Shown piece after piece: positions 1 to 6,526 of a DNA stretch of 6,835 nt. Below the pieces are notes generated by a model. The model was given only the letters and a program-made list of their open reading frames with translations, searched no databases and was not told where the DNA came from. Each line of letters opens with the position of its first letter. The stretch's first letter is position 1. Source of the stretch: Chlorobiota bacterium (GTDB lineage: Bacteria; Bacteroidota; Bacteroidia; Flavobacteriales; Flavobacteriaceae); NCBI GenBank assembly GCA_013153655.1, contig JAADEB010000035.1, positions 1-6,835 of the forward strand, read 5' to 3'. The translations under genes were made by a program, and so were the position numbers.

Positions 1-1052
1 GTATTTATTTTGCCGAATCCATAGAAAAAATCGGGGATAATATTCGCGAGGTAAAACCTCATTTGTTCACGGCCGTTCCGCGTCTGATCGAAAAGGTCTA
101 TGATAAGATCATGGCCAAAGGTATGGAACTCTCCGGTTTTAAAAAAGCTTTGTTTTTCTGGGCGGTCAAAGTGGGCGAACAATACGATTTCGGTAAGGAA
201 AACAAGTTCCCGTATTCCGTAAAACTCAACTTGGCCCGCAAACTGATTTTCAGCAAATGGCGCGAAGCGTTGGGGGGCGAAATCCTTTACATTATTTCAG
301 GTAGTGCGGCTTTGCAACCCCGCCTCCAACGGATTTTTATTGCCGCCGGCATCAACATTCTGGAAGGTTACGGCCTTACGGAAAGTTCCGGGGTGATTTC
401 GGTGAATTCGCCCAATGCCAAATGGAAAATAGGAACCGTAGGATTGCCCATTGATATCACTACGGTTAAAATTGCCGACGACGGCGAAATCCTGGCCAAA
501 GGTCCCAATATCATGCAAGGGTATTACAAAAATCCAGAAAAGACTGCCGAAACCATTACCGACGGCTGGCTCCATACCGGTGACATCGGCGAAATAGACG
601 AAGACGGCATGCTCCGCATCACCGACCGCAAAAAAGAAATGTTCAAAACCTCGGGCGGCAAATATATCGCTCCCCAGTTGATTGAGAACGCCATGAAACA
701 ATCGCCTTTTATCGAACAAATCATGGTCATCGGTGAAGGTGAGAAAATGCCTGCGGCTTTTATCCAACCCGCTTTCGATTTCGTCATCGAATGGGGCCGG
801 CGCCACGGATTGGAATTGGACAAATTGAGTTTGGAAGAAATTGCCAACCATCCGCGCGTTATCGCCCGCATTGCCGAAGAGGTGGAAAAATACAACGCAG
901 GATTCGGCAAGTGGGAAAGGGTCAAAAAGTTCGAACTTACCGGCGAGGTATGGACCATCGAAGACGGTCACCTGACGCCCACCATGAAACTCAAAAGGCG
1001 CAACATTAAGAAACGTTATCAACATTTGTATGATAAAATCTACCGTCAATAA
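1..1052 (+). CDS. Long-chain acyl-CoA synthetase (AMP-forming), 3' part
   Basis: This enzyme activates fatty acids with ATP and CoA, through an acyl-adenylate, to give acyl-CoA for lipid synthesis or beta-oxidation. The reading frame is already open at base 3 and runs into the window, so the gene is 5'-truncated by the window edge; the TTG at 63 is internal, because the 20 codons before it also fit the family. About 349 residues are visible of a family usually near 600. Visible adenylate-forming (ANL) motifs are GYGLTES (from about 366), the ATP-binding motif HTGD (573-584), the hinge motif DRKKE (624-638), and the C-terminal LTPTMKLKRR (972-1001), which carries the lysine expected to catalyse adenylation. 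The N-terminal phosphate-binding loop lies upstream of the window. The end, with KIYRQ before TAA, looks natural. The stop lies 23 bases inside the next gene. Family is certain; chain-length preference cannot be told. Confidence 0.95.
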   Translation, partial: IYFAESIEKIGDNIREVKPHLFTAVPRLIEKVYDKIMAKGMELSGFKKALFFWAVKVGEQYDFGKENKFPYSVKLNLARKLIFSKWREALGGEILYIISGSAALQPRLQRIFIAAGINILEGYGLTESSGVISVNSPNAKWKIGTVGLPIDITTVKIADDGEILAKGPNIMQGYYKNPEKTAETITDGWLHTGDIGEIDEDGMLRITDRKKEMFKTSGGKYIAPQLIENAMKQSPFIEQIMVIGEGEKMPAAFIQPAFDFVIEWGRRHGLELDKLSLEEIANHPRVIARIAEEVEKYNAGFGKWERVKKFELTGEVWTIEDGHLTPTMKLKRRNIKKRYQHLYDKIYRQ

Positions 1053-2661
1053 CATTCTGCGACGGATAAAATACGTAACGGGTATAGGGGGAATTTTTTT
1101 CTCCCTATATCTTTACGGACAAGTTACGGAGGACGCCTGGGTGTTTTTCCGCGACAAGCCCGGTGCCGGTTACTACCTGAGCCATCCGCATGCCATGCTT
1201 TCCCAACGGGCATTGGACAGGCGTGCCCGCTACGGCATTCCCTTGGACAGCACGGACGTGCCCGTGGATGAAGAATATACGGCCTTGGTGGCCGCCACCC
1301 CCGGTATTACCGTAATGGCCCGGTCCAAATGGCTGAATATGCTCCACGTACAAGGTGCGGAGGCGGACATTCGCGCCCTTTTGGCCTTTTCGTTTGTGGA
1401 CAGTATCCGTTTTGCCAACCGCCGGTTGGGTACCGTTACCCGTCCCGCTCCCAAGCCGGACAAATGGTGGCGGTATGTTCTTCGTGCACCCGCCGGCGAT
1501 TACGGCAACGACACCGTACCGTATGCCATGCACCACGGCTACGACCTCCATGCCGAAGGCTACACGGGCCGCGGCATATTGATTGCCATTCTCGATGCCG
1601 GTTTTCCCCGTGCCGACACGGCGCGTATTTTTCGTCATATCTATCAGCGCGGAGGTGTAAAGGACACTTACAATTTTCCGGATGACACGGCTTGGGTCTA
1701 TACCCGTCATTGGCACGGGACCACGGTTTGGTCCGTTATGGGCGGACTGGAAGACGGCCAATTGGTGGGCACGGCCTACAATGCCGATTATTGTCTCTAC
1801 ATTTCCGAGGACACCGGCCAGGAAATGCCCGTGGAAGAAAGCTGGTGGGTCATGGCCGCCGAGAGAGCCGACAGCGTGGGAGCCGACGTGATTAATTCTT
1901 CCCTGGGTTACATCGATTTCGACCGTTCGGAATACGATCATACCCGCGACGAATTGGGACGAAATATCGCCATCGTAAGCCGCGGGGCAAGTATGGCGGT
2001 ACGCAAGGGAATCCGGGTGGTGATTTCTGCGGGCAATTCCGGTTCGCAGGCTTGGCAGAAAGTAGGCTTCCCCGCCGATTCGCCCGATGTAATTGCCGTG
2101 GGTGCCCTGTGGGCCGACAGTACGCGCGCTTCGTTCAGCAGCATGGGACCGGATGCGTTGGGACGAATCAAACCCGATGTGATGTCATGGGGCGCACGTG
2201 TGAAGGTCTATTTCAGCGGCCGGTATTACTACCTGAGCGGCACTTCCTTTGCATCGCCGCTGATGGCCGGATTTACGGCGGATATGGTTCAGGCTTATCC
2301 TTTTCTTACGCCGGCGGAATACAAGCGGTTTCTCCTGGCTTCCTCCGATCGCTACCAACATCCCGATACCCTCTACGGCTACGGCATTCCCGATTTTCGC
2401 AAAATGCTCAACATGCTGGATAGTGCCGGCCGGCATGCGTTGGAGCATGTACGCCTATATCCCAATCCCGCCGGGGATTACATATATATAAACGGCCTTC
2501 CGGGTCCATTCGGTTACCGGGTGTATAATCTTAGGGGACAATTTCTGTTTGAAGCCGAAAACCGGCGGTTGGTGCCCGTAAAATATTTGACCAAAGGCAT
2601 TTATTTGATACAAATCCGCTATGAAAATAAAGCCGGATGGTTTAAATTTGTTAAATTATAG
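1030..2661 (+). CDS. Secreted S8 (subtilisin-family) serine protease with T9SS sorting domain
   Basis: A 543-residue secreted endopeptidase. Residues 1-30 form a signal peptide: a basic start, then hydrophobic GIGGIFFSLYLYG. Residues about 35-135 look like a propeptide/inhibitor region. The subtilase domain spans about 178-460. The triad is Asp189 (ILDAGF), His229 (HWHGTTVW) and Ser406 (SGTSFASP), with oxyanion Asn336 (SAGNSG), so it should be active. From about 472 to the end there is a type A T9SS sorting domain: LYPNP (476-480), GIYLIQI (523-529) and terminal KFVKL. It is therefore expected to be exported by Sec, moved across the outer membrane by T9SS and anchored or released there. The ATG at 1030 overlaps the upstream gene by 23 bases; no ATG, GTG or TTG follows in frame before the signal peptide ends, which supports this start. 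Substrate is unknown; nutritional protein degradation is an inference. Confidence 0.96.
   Translation: MIKSTVNNILRRIKYVTGIGGIFFSLYLYGQVTEDAWVFFRDKPGAGYYLSHPHAMLSQRALDRRARYGIPLDSTDVPVDEEYTALVAATPGITVMARSKWLNMLHVQGAEADIRALLAFSFVDSIRFANRRLGTVTRPAPKPDKWWRYVLRAPAGDYGNDTVPYAMHHGYDLHAEGYTGRGILIAILDAGFPRADTARIFRHIYQRGGVKDTYNFPDDTAWVYTRHWHGTTVWSVMGGLEDGQLVGTAYNADYCLYISEDTGQEMPVEESWWVMAAERADSVGADVINSSLGYIDFDRSEYDHTRDELGRNIAIVSRGASMAVRKGIRVVISAGNSGSQAWQKVGFPADSPDVIAVGALWADSTRASFSSMGPDALGRIKPDVMSWGARVKVYFSGRYYYLSGTSFASPLMAGFTADMVQAYPFLTPAEYKRFLLASSDRYQHPDTLYGYGIPDFRKMLNMLDSAGRHALEHVRLYPNPAGDYIYINGLPGPFGYRVYNLRGQFLFEAENRRLVPVKYLTKGIYLIQIRYENKAGWFKFVKL
1083..1109 (+). other. Stem-loop in the signal-peptide codons of the protease
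   Basis: TATAGGGGG (1083-1091) can pair with CTCCCTATA (1101-1109) around a 9-base loop, AATTTTTTT. This gives nine pairs, one of them G-T. It starts 30 bases after the stop of the acyl-CoA synthetase and about 50 bases after the protease start. The T tract is in the loop and does not follow the stem, so it is not a standard intrinsic terminator. It could slow translation or shield an RNA end, or it could be chance from Gly-Ile-Gly-Gly-Ile-Phe-Phe codons. Confidence 0.4.
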
Positions 2662-2669
2662 TATCTTTG
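2641..2669 (+). promoter_or_regulatory. Probable Bacteroidota-type promoter for oxyR
   Basis: TATCTTTG at 2662-2669 matches the Bacteroidota -7 consensus TAnnTTTG in full. A weak partner to the -33 TTTG element, TTTA, lies at 2641-2644, 17 bases upstream. Transcription would start near 2676, leaving a leader of only about 10 bases before the ATG at 2686. The -7 box begins one base after the protease stop codon, so the promoter is fitted into the 24-base gap and the last protease codons. The -7 box is seen directly; promoter activity is inferred. Confidence 0.55.
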
Positions 2670-2685
2670 ACCCTCAAATAAGGCC

Positions 2686-3645
2686 ATGACCATTTCTCAA
2701 CTTAAATATTTGTTGGCCGTTGCCAAACATCGCAATTTTTCCAAGGCGGCCAAGGAATTGAAGGTAACGCAGCCTACCCTCAGCATGCAAATCCGCAATT
2801 TGGAGGATGAGTTGGGTGTGCGTATATTCGACCGTTCGCACAGTCCCATGCGTATCACGCCCATCGGTCAAAAAATTATCGAGCAGGCGCGGATTATCTT
2901 GCATGAAAACGATAAAATCATCGAGATGGTCAAGCACGAAAAGGGTATGGTGGCCGGCGAATTCCGTCTGGGCATTATCCCTACGGTAATAGGTACGCTG
3001 CTTCCCATTTTTCTTAAAGATTTCATGCGCCTCTATCCCGATGTCCGGCTTCATATCGAGGAATTGACCACCCAGCAAATCATCGATGCATTGCGCAATA
3101 ACGAATTGGATGCCGGCATCCTGGCCACGCCGTTGGAGGAAGAAGATATCATCGAGATGCCCCTCTACAACGAACCTTTTGTGGGATTCATACCCGAAGG
3201 CCATCGCCTTTACGGAAAAGAGAAATTGCATGATCATGATTTGGCTGTGGATGATATTTTGTTATTGGAAGAAGGTCATTGCTTTCGCGATAACATTTTG
3301 AATATTTGTAAAACCGAATTGCCGGACGATCAACCTTACACCTTGGAAACGGGCAATTTCACCACCCTTATCAAGCTGGCCAAAGAAGGGATGGGCATGA
3401 CCCTCTTGCCTTACTTACATACTTTGGATTTGTGTGAGGACGATAAAAAACTCTTGAAAAATTTCGAAAAACCCGAGCCCGCCAGGGAAATCAGTTTGGT
3501 AATCCATGCCGATAACCATAAAAAAGGAATTGTGGGCGCTTTGCGAAAAACCATACGCGCCATTATCAAGGGTTTGGTAACTTTCCATAATGTTCGTATC
3601 ATTAGTCCTCTTCCACCAAAACATCTTCAAAATAAATTGGATTAG
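2686..3645 (+). CDS. oxyR: OxyR-type hydrogen-peroxide-responsive LysR regulator
   Basis: A LysR-family transcription factor that senses H2O2 by a reversible disulfide and activates antioxidant genes. The 319 residues start with the winged helix-turn-helix (about 1-60, with KAAKELKVTQPTLSMQIRNLE typical of LysR spread over 20-40). The effector domain covers about 90-297. Cys199 (in EEGHCFRDN) and Cys208 (LNIC) have the same spacing and the same numbering as the redox pair C199/C208 of E. coli OxyR. Thr100 (IPTV) and His198, both linked to peroxide chemistry there, are also present, which separates this from ordinary LysR proteins. About 15 residues at the C-terminus go beyond the E. coli length. 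A probable promoter lies just upstream. The next gene starts one base after the TAG stop, so co-transcription is likely. Targets cannot be read here. Confidence 0.93.
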   Translation: MTISQLKYLLAVAKHRNFSKAAKELKVTQPTLSMQIRNLEDELGVRIFDRSHSPMRITPIGQKIIEQARIILHENDKIIEMVKHEKGMVAGEFRLGIIPTVIGTLLPIFLKDFMRLYPDVRLHIEELTTQQIIDALRNNELDAGILATPLEEEDIIEMPLYNEPFVGFIPEGHRLYGKEKLHDHDLAVDDILLLEEGHCFRDNILNICKTELPDDQPYTLETGNFTTLIKLAKEGMGMTLLPYLHTLDLCEDDKKLLKNFEKPEPAREISLVIHADNHKKGIVGALRKTIRAIIKGLVTFHNVRIISPLPPKHLQNKLD

Positions 3646-3646
3646 T

Positions 3647-4288
3647 ATGAACCGGTTTGGTAAGGAAATAATATTGGTTTTTATTGCTTTTTTATTGGCA
3701 TTTGTTTATGCATGGCTTCGTTATGTAACTTTCGGTCCTTATACTCAATATGATTTTTTGTTGATACTTAATAAGGCCACGGCATTTAGCATTATACTTA
3801 TTTTGTTTTTGGGATATTCACCTGTTAAGCTATCCGAATTGCGTAGGGACATCATAGGAAAAATTTCTTTTTTCATCGCCTTGGCACATGTAATCATTTC
3901 CTTGATTTTACTACCTACGGATTACTATAAAAAATACCATTTATCCGAAGGACAAATTATGCCCGGCTTTGCCATTGCACTTATTTTCGGTATTATATCC
4001 ATATTATCCATGTTGGCTATTTTTCAATATTTTAGGACAAAAGAGGATAAGAAAGTTAATTATGGTTTTTTCAAAAAACTGACGGCTTTCTTCTTCGGTT
4101 CATTATTTTTACATATTGTTTTCTTCGGATATAAAAACTGGTGGGACCCTTCGGAGTGGTACGGTGGATTTCCGCCCATTACATTGATTTCCGTAATAAT
4201 GCTCCTTTTGGCCATACCCGTGGCCATGTATTTCCTGCGAAAAAAAATGCAACTCCAAGATGAGGATCGGGACGCTGATACTGAATAA
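3647..4288 (+). CDS. Six-helix membrane protein, ferric-reductase/MsrQ-like heme domain (putative)
   Basis: A 213-residue inner-membrane protein. Six hydrophobic helices lie at about 8-27, 37-58, 71-90, 106-127, 145-161 and 176-197, followed by a charged tail. The layout resembles the ferric-reductase-like transmembrane domain (PF01794; MsrQ, YedZ, NADPH oxidases). RRDIIGK precedes helix 3, which carries His81 (ALAHV), and helix 5 carries His156 (FLHIV); in that family histidines of helices 3 and 5 bind heme b. Only one histidine is seen in each helix, where many members have two, so one heme or a changed role is possible. No FAD/NAD domain is attached. I chose ATG 3647, one base after the oxyR stop; an in-frame ATG at 3590 would overlap oxyR by 56 bases and add a poor N-terminus. 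The gene is much more AT-rich than its neighbours. The protein family is a fold-level inference; the coding call is firm. Confidence 0.6.
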   Translation: MNRFGKEIILVFIAFLLAFVYAWLRYVTFGPYTQYDFLLILNKATAFSIILILFLGYSPVKLSELRRDIIGKISFFIALAHVIISLILLPTDYYKKYHLSEGQIMPGFAIALIFGIISILSMLAIFQYFRTKEDKKVNYGFFKKLTAFFFGSLFLHIVFFGYKNWWDPSEWYGGFPPITLISVIMLLLAIPVAMYFLRKKMQLQDEDRDADTE

Positions 4289-5342
4289 TTTTAAAAATTT
4301 CGAGCACTGGCAAGCCTCTTTCCATCCTCAGGTAAACGTGTTGGTGGGGCCCAATGGCCGCGGCAAAACCAATATCCTGGATGCCATTTATATGCTGGCC
4401 ATGGGGAAGTCCTATTTTTCCTTAACCCACCGGCAATTGATCCGTCACGGTGAACATTTTTTCAGTCTGCGCGGCTTGTTCGAAAAGGAAAATACCCAAT
4501 GGGACGTTTTGATCAAATACCGCGAAGGTGAACGGAAAATCCTTTCGGTCAACGGTAAGGAAACGGAACGCTTGTCGGACCATATAGGACGAATACCCGT
4601 GGTGATGATTTCGCCGTACGACCGTGACCTTATAGGCGAAGGAGGCGAAACCCGGCGGAAATTTCTTGACAAACTTATTTCGCAATACGATGCCGCCTAC
4701 CTGGCCGACCTGATTCGTTACCACCGCACCTTGCAACAACGCAACAGCCTTCTTAAATTCTTTGCCGCCAACGGCTTGTTCGACCCCGCCCGCCTCGAAC
4801 CTTTCGACCTGGCCTTGGCCGAAACCGGTACGCGCATTTATGAAAAACGAAAAGAATTGACGGCCAAAATCAATCCTTTGTTGAAGGAAAAATACCGCTG
4901 GATTTCCGGCGGCGCCGAACAGGTGGACATACGTTACAAATCCGCTTTGGATAAAATGCCTTTGTTGGAAATTTTGCGAAAAAACCTGGAACGCGACCGC
5001 GTGTTGCAATACACCGGCAGTGGTATTCATCGCGACGACCTTGAATTCCTTATCGATGATTATCCCATCCGCAAATTCGGCAGCCAAGGCCAACAAAAAT
5101 CCTTTCTCGTAGCCTTGCGTTTGGCCCAATCCGACCTGCTTTTTATGCGAAAAAACGATACGCCCATCCTCCTTTTCGACGACGCATTCGACAAACTGGA
5201 TCCCCGGCGTGTGCAGCAAATTCTTCGTTACGTAAAGGAACGTATGCAGGGCCAAGTGTTTATTACCGATACCCATGAGGAACGGACCGGTCAACTCTTG
5301 GAGGTTTTGGAAAATCAGGGGAAAATCATAGCTTTGTCGTAA
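4260..5342 (+). CDS. recF: RecF, DNA replication/repair ATPase
   Basis: RecF is an SMC/ABC-like ATPase that binds DNA at gaps and, with RecO and RecR, helps load RecA for gap repair and fork restart. At 360 residues it has the usual length. It shows the N-terminal NNFKNFE strand, Walker A GPNGRGKTN (30-38), the RecF motif ISPYDRDLI (117-125), the ABC signature FGSQGQQKS (273-281), Walker B ILLFDDAFDKLD (303-314) and the switch region ITDTHEER (335-342). All key ATPase residues are present. The ATG at 4260 overlaps the end of the membrane-protein gene by 29 bases, and MRIGTLILNNF is the expected RecF start, so the overlap looks real. One base separates its TAA from the next gene, a DUF721/DciA-like protein that often sits beside recF. 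Translational coupling at both ends is likely. Confidence 0.97.
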   Translation: MRIGTLILNNFKNFEHWQASFHPQVNVLVGPNGRGKTNILDAIYMLAMGKSYFSLTHRQLIRHGEHFFSLRGLFEKENTQWDVLIKYREGERKILSVNGKETERLSDHIGRIPVVMISPYDRDLIGEGGETRRKFLDKLISQYDAAYLADLIRYHRTLQQRNSLLKFFAANGLFDPARLEPFDLALAETGTRIYEKRKELTAKINPLLKEKYRWISGGAEQVDIRYKSALDKMPLLEILRKNLERDRVLQYTGSGIHRDDLEFLIDDYPIRKFGSQGQQKSFLVALRLAQSDLLFMRKNDTPILLFDDAFDKLDPRRVQQILRYVKERMQGQVFITDTHEERTGQLLEVLENQGKIIALS

Positions 5343-5343
5343 C

Positions 5344-5634
5344 ATGGAACAGGACGATAACAAAAATATCAAGGACTTGCTGGATGCCTTTATTCGCCGT
5401 TCGGCTTTCAAGGACAACCTGGACGGAGAAAGGGTTCGCAAAGCCTGGTTTCGCCTGTTTGATAAAAACATTGCTTCCTATACCATGTCGTTGGATTTTA
5501 AGGAAGGCGTGTTGAAAGTACGGTTGAGTTCCGCCCCCCTGCGTGAGGAACTTTCACGAAACAAAAAATCCCTAATCGAACATTTGAATCAGGCCCTCGG
5601 GGACATTTTGGTTCACGAAATCCGGTTCCTATGA
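5344..5634 (+). CDS. DUF721 / DciA-like small protein
   Basis: A 96-residue soluble protein of the DUF721 (PF05258) type. The family includes DciA, which recruits or loads the replicative helicase DnaB in bacteria without DnaC or DnaI. The order of elements fits: an N-terminal amphipathic helix (about 8-20), VRKAWFRLFD with the conserved Trp35, a beta pair that includes GVLKVRLSSAPLREEL (55-70), then a helix (SLIEHLNQAL) and a short last strand VHEIRFL. Both the short length and the position right behind recF are common for the family. Its TGA overlaps the next start in an ATGA arrangement, so translation is probably coupled. The DUF721 call is fairly sure; a helicase-loading role in this organism is inferred from better-studied members. 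Confidence 0.8.
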   Translation: MEQDDNKNIKDLLDAFIRRSAFKDNLDGERVRKAWFRLFDKNIASYTMSLDFKEGVLKVRLSSAPLREELSRNKKSLIEHLNQALGDILVHEIRFL

Positions 5635-6224
5635 GACGGGATGTGTGGAATATTCCCAATTTGCTGAGTTTGTTCCGTCTGTTGTCGGTGCCGGTGTTGT
5701 TGTATTTGGCCGTTAAAGGCCGGGAGCATGATTTTTTTGTTTTATGGTTGATAAGCGTTTCCACCGATGCCTTGGATGGTTTTTTAGCGCGCCGTTTCGG
5801 TTGGCAAACCCGTTTGGGCGCCCTATTGGACAGCCTGGCCGATTCTTTTATTTATTTGGTTACGGTGGCGGGTATTTATTTTCTGAAATGGGAAGATTTC
5901 GGCGCTTATCAAATGCGGGCCATGCTGTTGTTGGCGTTTCTCATTTTGCCCGATGTGGTGGCTTTGCTGCGGTTCGGTAAAATTTCCAGTACGCATCTCT
6001 ATACCTCCAAGGCCGGAGGTTTGTTGCAAACTTTTTTTGTTTTTTACCTGTTTTGGAAAGGTTTCCATCCCGGTTTGTTCAACGTTGTTTTCTGGTGGAC
6101 GGCCTTGGCTTTTACGGAAAACATGATTATCCTCATTTCGGCCCAGCGCTATCCTTCCAATGTCAAAGGCCTCTGGTGGTGGTACGGACATCGCGATAGG
6201 GCGCATGGAGTAAATGAAGGGTAA
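5631..6224 (+). CDS. CDP-alcohol phosphatidyltransferase family membrane enzyme
   Basis: An integral membrane enzyme of phospholipid synthesis that moves a phosphatidyl group from CDP-diacylglycerol to an alcohol. The complete family signature D-x2-DG-x2-AR-x8-G-x3-D-x3-D is present: Asp46, Asp49, Gly50, Ala53, Arg54, Gly63, Asp67 and Asp71. The four aspartates bind the metal pair, and Asp71 is the expected catalytic base. The 197 residues hold about six hydrophobic helices (roughly 11-29, 34-46, 70-86, 97-113, 131-144, 149-170). NIPNLLSLFRLLSVP at the start is typical of the PgsA/cardiolipin-synthase-like branch. Whether the acceptor is glycerol-3-phosphate, phosphatidylglycerol, inositol phosphate or another alcohol cannot be decided, so no symbol is given. 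The ATG lies within the stop of the preceding gene (4-base overlap). It is the last gene of the cluster. Confidence 0.93.
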   Translation: MRRDVWNIPNLLSLFRLLSVPVLLYLAVKGREHDFFVLWLISVSTDALDGFLARRFGWQTRLGALLDSLADSFIYLVTVAGIYFLKWEDFGAYQMRAMLLLAFLILPDVVALLRFGKISSTHLYTSKAGGLLQTFFVFYLFWKGFHPGLFNVVFWWTALAFTENMIILISAQRYPSNVKGLWWWYGHRDRAHGVNEG

Positions 6225-6241
6225 ATCAATATCCCAACTCG

Positions 6242-6276
6242 TTCATTCTTCTTTCATGAAAGCGTTAAAGAGTGAA
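6242..6276 (+). terminator. Possible transcript-end hairpin after the gene cluster
   Basis: Seventeen bases after the last stop codon, TTCATTCTT (6242-6250) can pair with AAGAGTGAA (6268-6276), with one G-T pair. Inside it, CTTT and AAAG pair around CATG; together with the loop they form the perfect palindrome CTTTCATGAAAG (6251-6262). A 5-base bulge lies on the 3' side. No T run follows directly, so it may be a processing or stability hairpin and not an intrinsic terminator. Position favours a role at the 3' end of the transcript. Confidence 0.3.
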
Positions 6277-6348
6277 AGAGTGAATAATGAACAACTAACA
6301 GTGAACAATTTTTTGAACGAAGCAGTGAAATAGTGAACTAGTGAATAG
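6272..6348. repeat. Octamer-like direct repeats, GTGAAnnA, cluster 1
   Basis: GTGAA occurs at 6272, 6280, 6301, 6325, 6333 and 6341. The pair 6272/6280 and the triplet 6325/6333/6341 are spaced exactly 8 bases, for example GTGAAATA, GTGAACTA, GTGAATAG. The rest of the cluster holds related TGAAC words. It is degenerate and has no coding frame. Confidence 0.6.
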
Positions 6349-6360
6349 TTGAAGAGGACG

Positions 6361-6388
6361 GATGACCGATGACCGATGACGGATGCGA
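6361..6388. repeat. Tandem heptamer GATGACC, about four units
   Basis: GATGACC occurs at 6361-6367 and 6368-6374, then GATGACG at 6375-6381 and the decayed GATGCGA at 6382-6388. The short head-to-tail array suggests replication slippage. Confidence 0.8.
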
Positions 6389-6456
6389 TTATTGGTAAAC
6401 GGAAAATGGTGACGTGCTAATTTTAGGGAAAGGTGAAAGGAGAAAGTGTTTTTGGG

Positions 6457-6489
6457 AAACGTGGAACGGTAAAAGGTAAACGTGGAACG
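6457..6489. repeat. Duplicated 12-mer AAACGTGGAACG, 21 bases apart
   Basis: Identical copies lie at 6457-6468 and 6478-6489. The nine bases between them, GTAAAAGGT, resemble the flanks, so the unit may be about 21 bases long. A T run follows the second copy. Confidence 0.75.
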
Positions 6490-6502
6490 TTTTTTTTAAT
6501 GA

Positions 6503-6526
6503 ATGAAAGAGTGAAGGAATGAAGGA
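6503..6526. repeat. Octamer direct repeats RTGAAnGA, cluster 2
   Basis: Three head-to-tail octamers: ATGAAAGA (6503-6510), GTGAAGGA (6511-6518) and ATGAAGGA (6519-6526). The unit is close to that of the first cluster, about 160 bases upstream, so both probably belong to one repeat family. GTGAA recurs at 6537. Confidence 0.7.

Noticed and set aside
63..65. TTG as the true start of the acyl-CoA synthetase.
   Set aside because: The frame is open to the window edge and the upstream residues (YFAESIEKIGDNIREV) fit the family, so the gene begins outside the window.
297..1055. A 252-codon minus-strand open frame across the acyl-CoA synthetase gene.
   Set aside because: The + strand carries conserved ANL motifs throughout; the antisense product shows no motif or plausible start region.
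1105..1941. A 278-codon minus-strand open frame across the protease gene.
   Set aside because: It mirrors the subtilase codons, including the triad Asp and His region; no family features are seen.
3590..3646. An upstream ATG that would extend the membrane protein by 19 residues.
   Set aside because: It would overlap oxyR by 56 bases and add no sensible N-terminus, while ATG 3647 sits one base after the oxyR stop and leads straight into helix 1.
4422..5471. A 349-codon open frame on the minus strand, antisense to recF and the start of the DUF721 gene.
   Set aside because: recF has all family motifs on the + strand. The antisense peptide has no recognisable domain and an odd Phe/Gln/Gly-rich composition, as expected from the mirror of a gene with strong codon bias.
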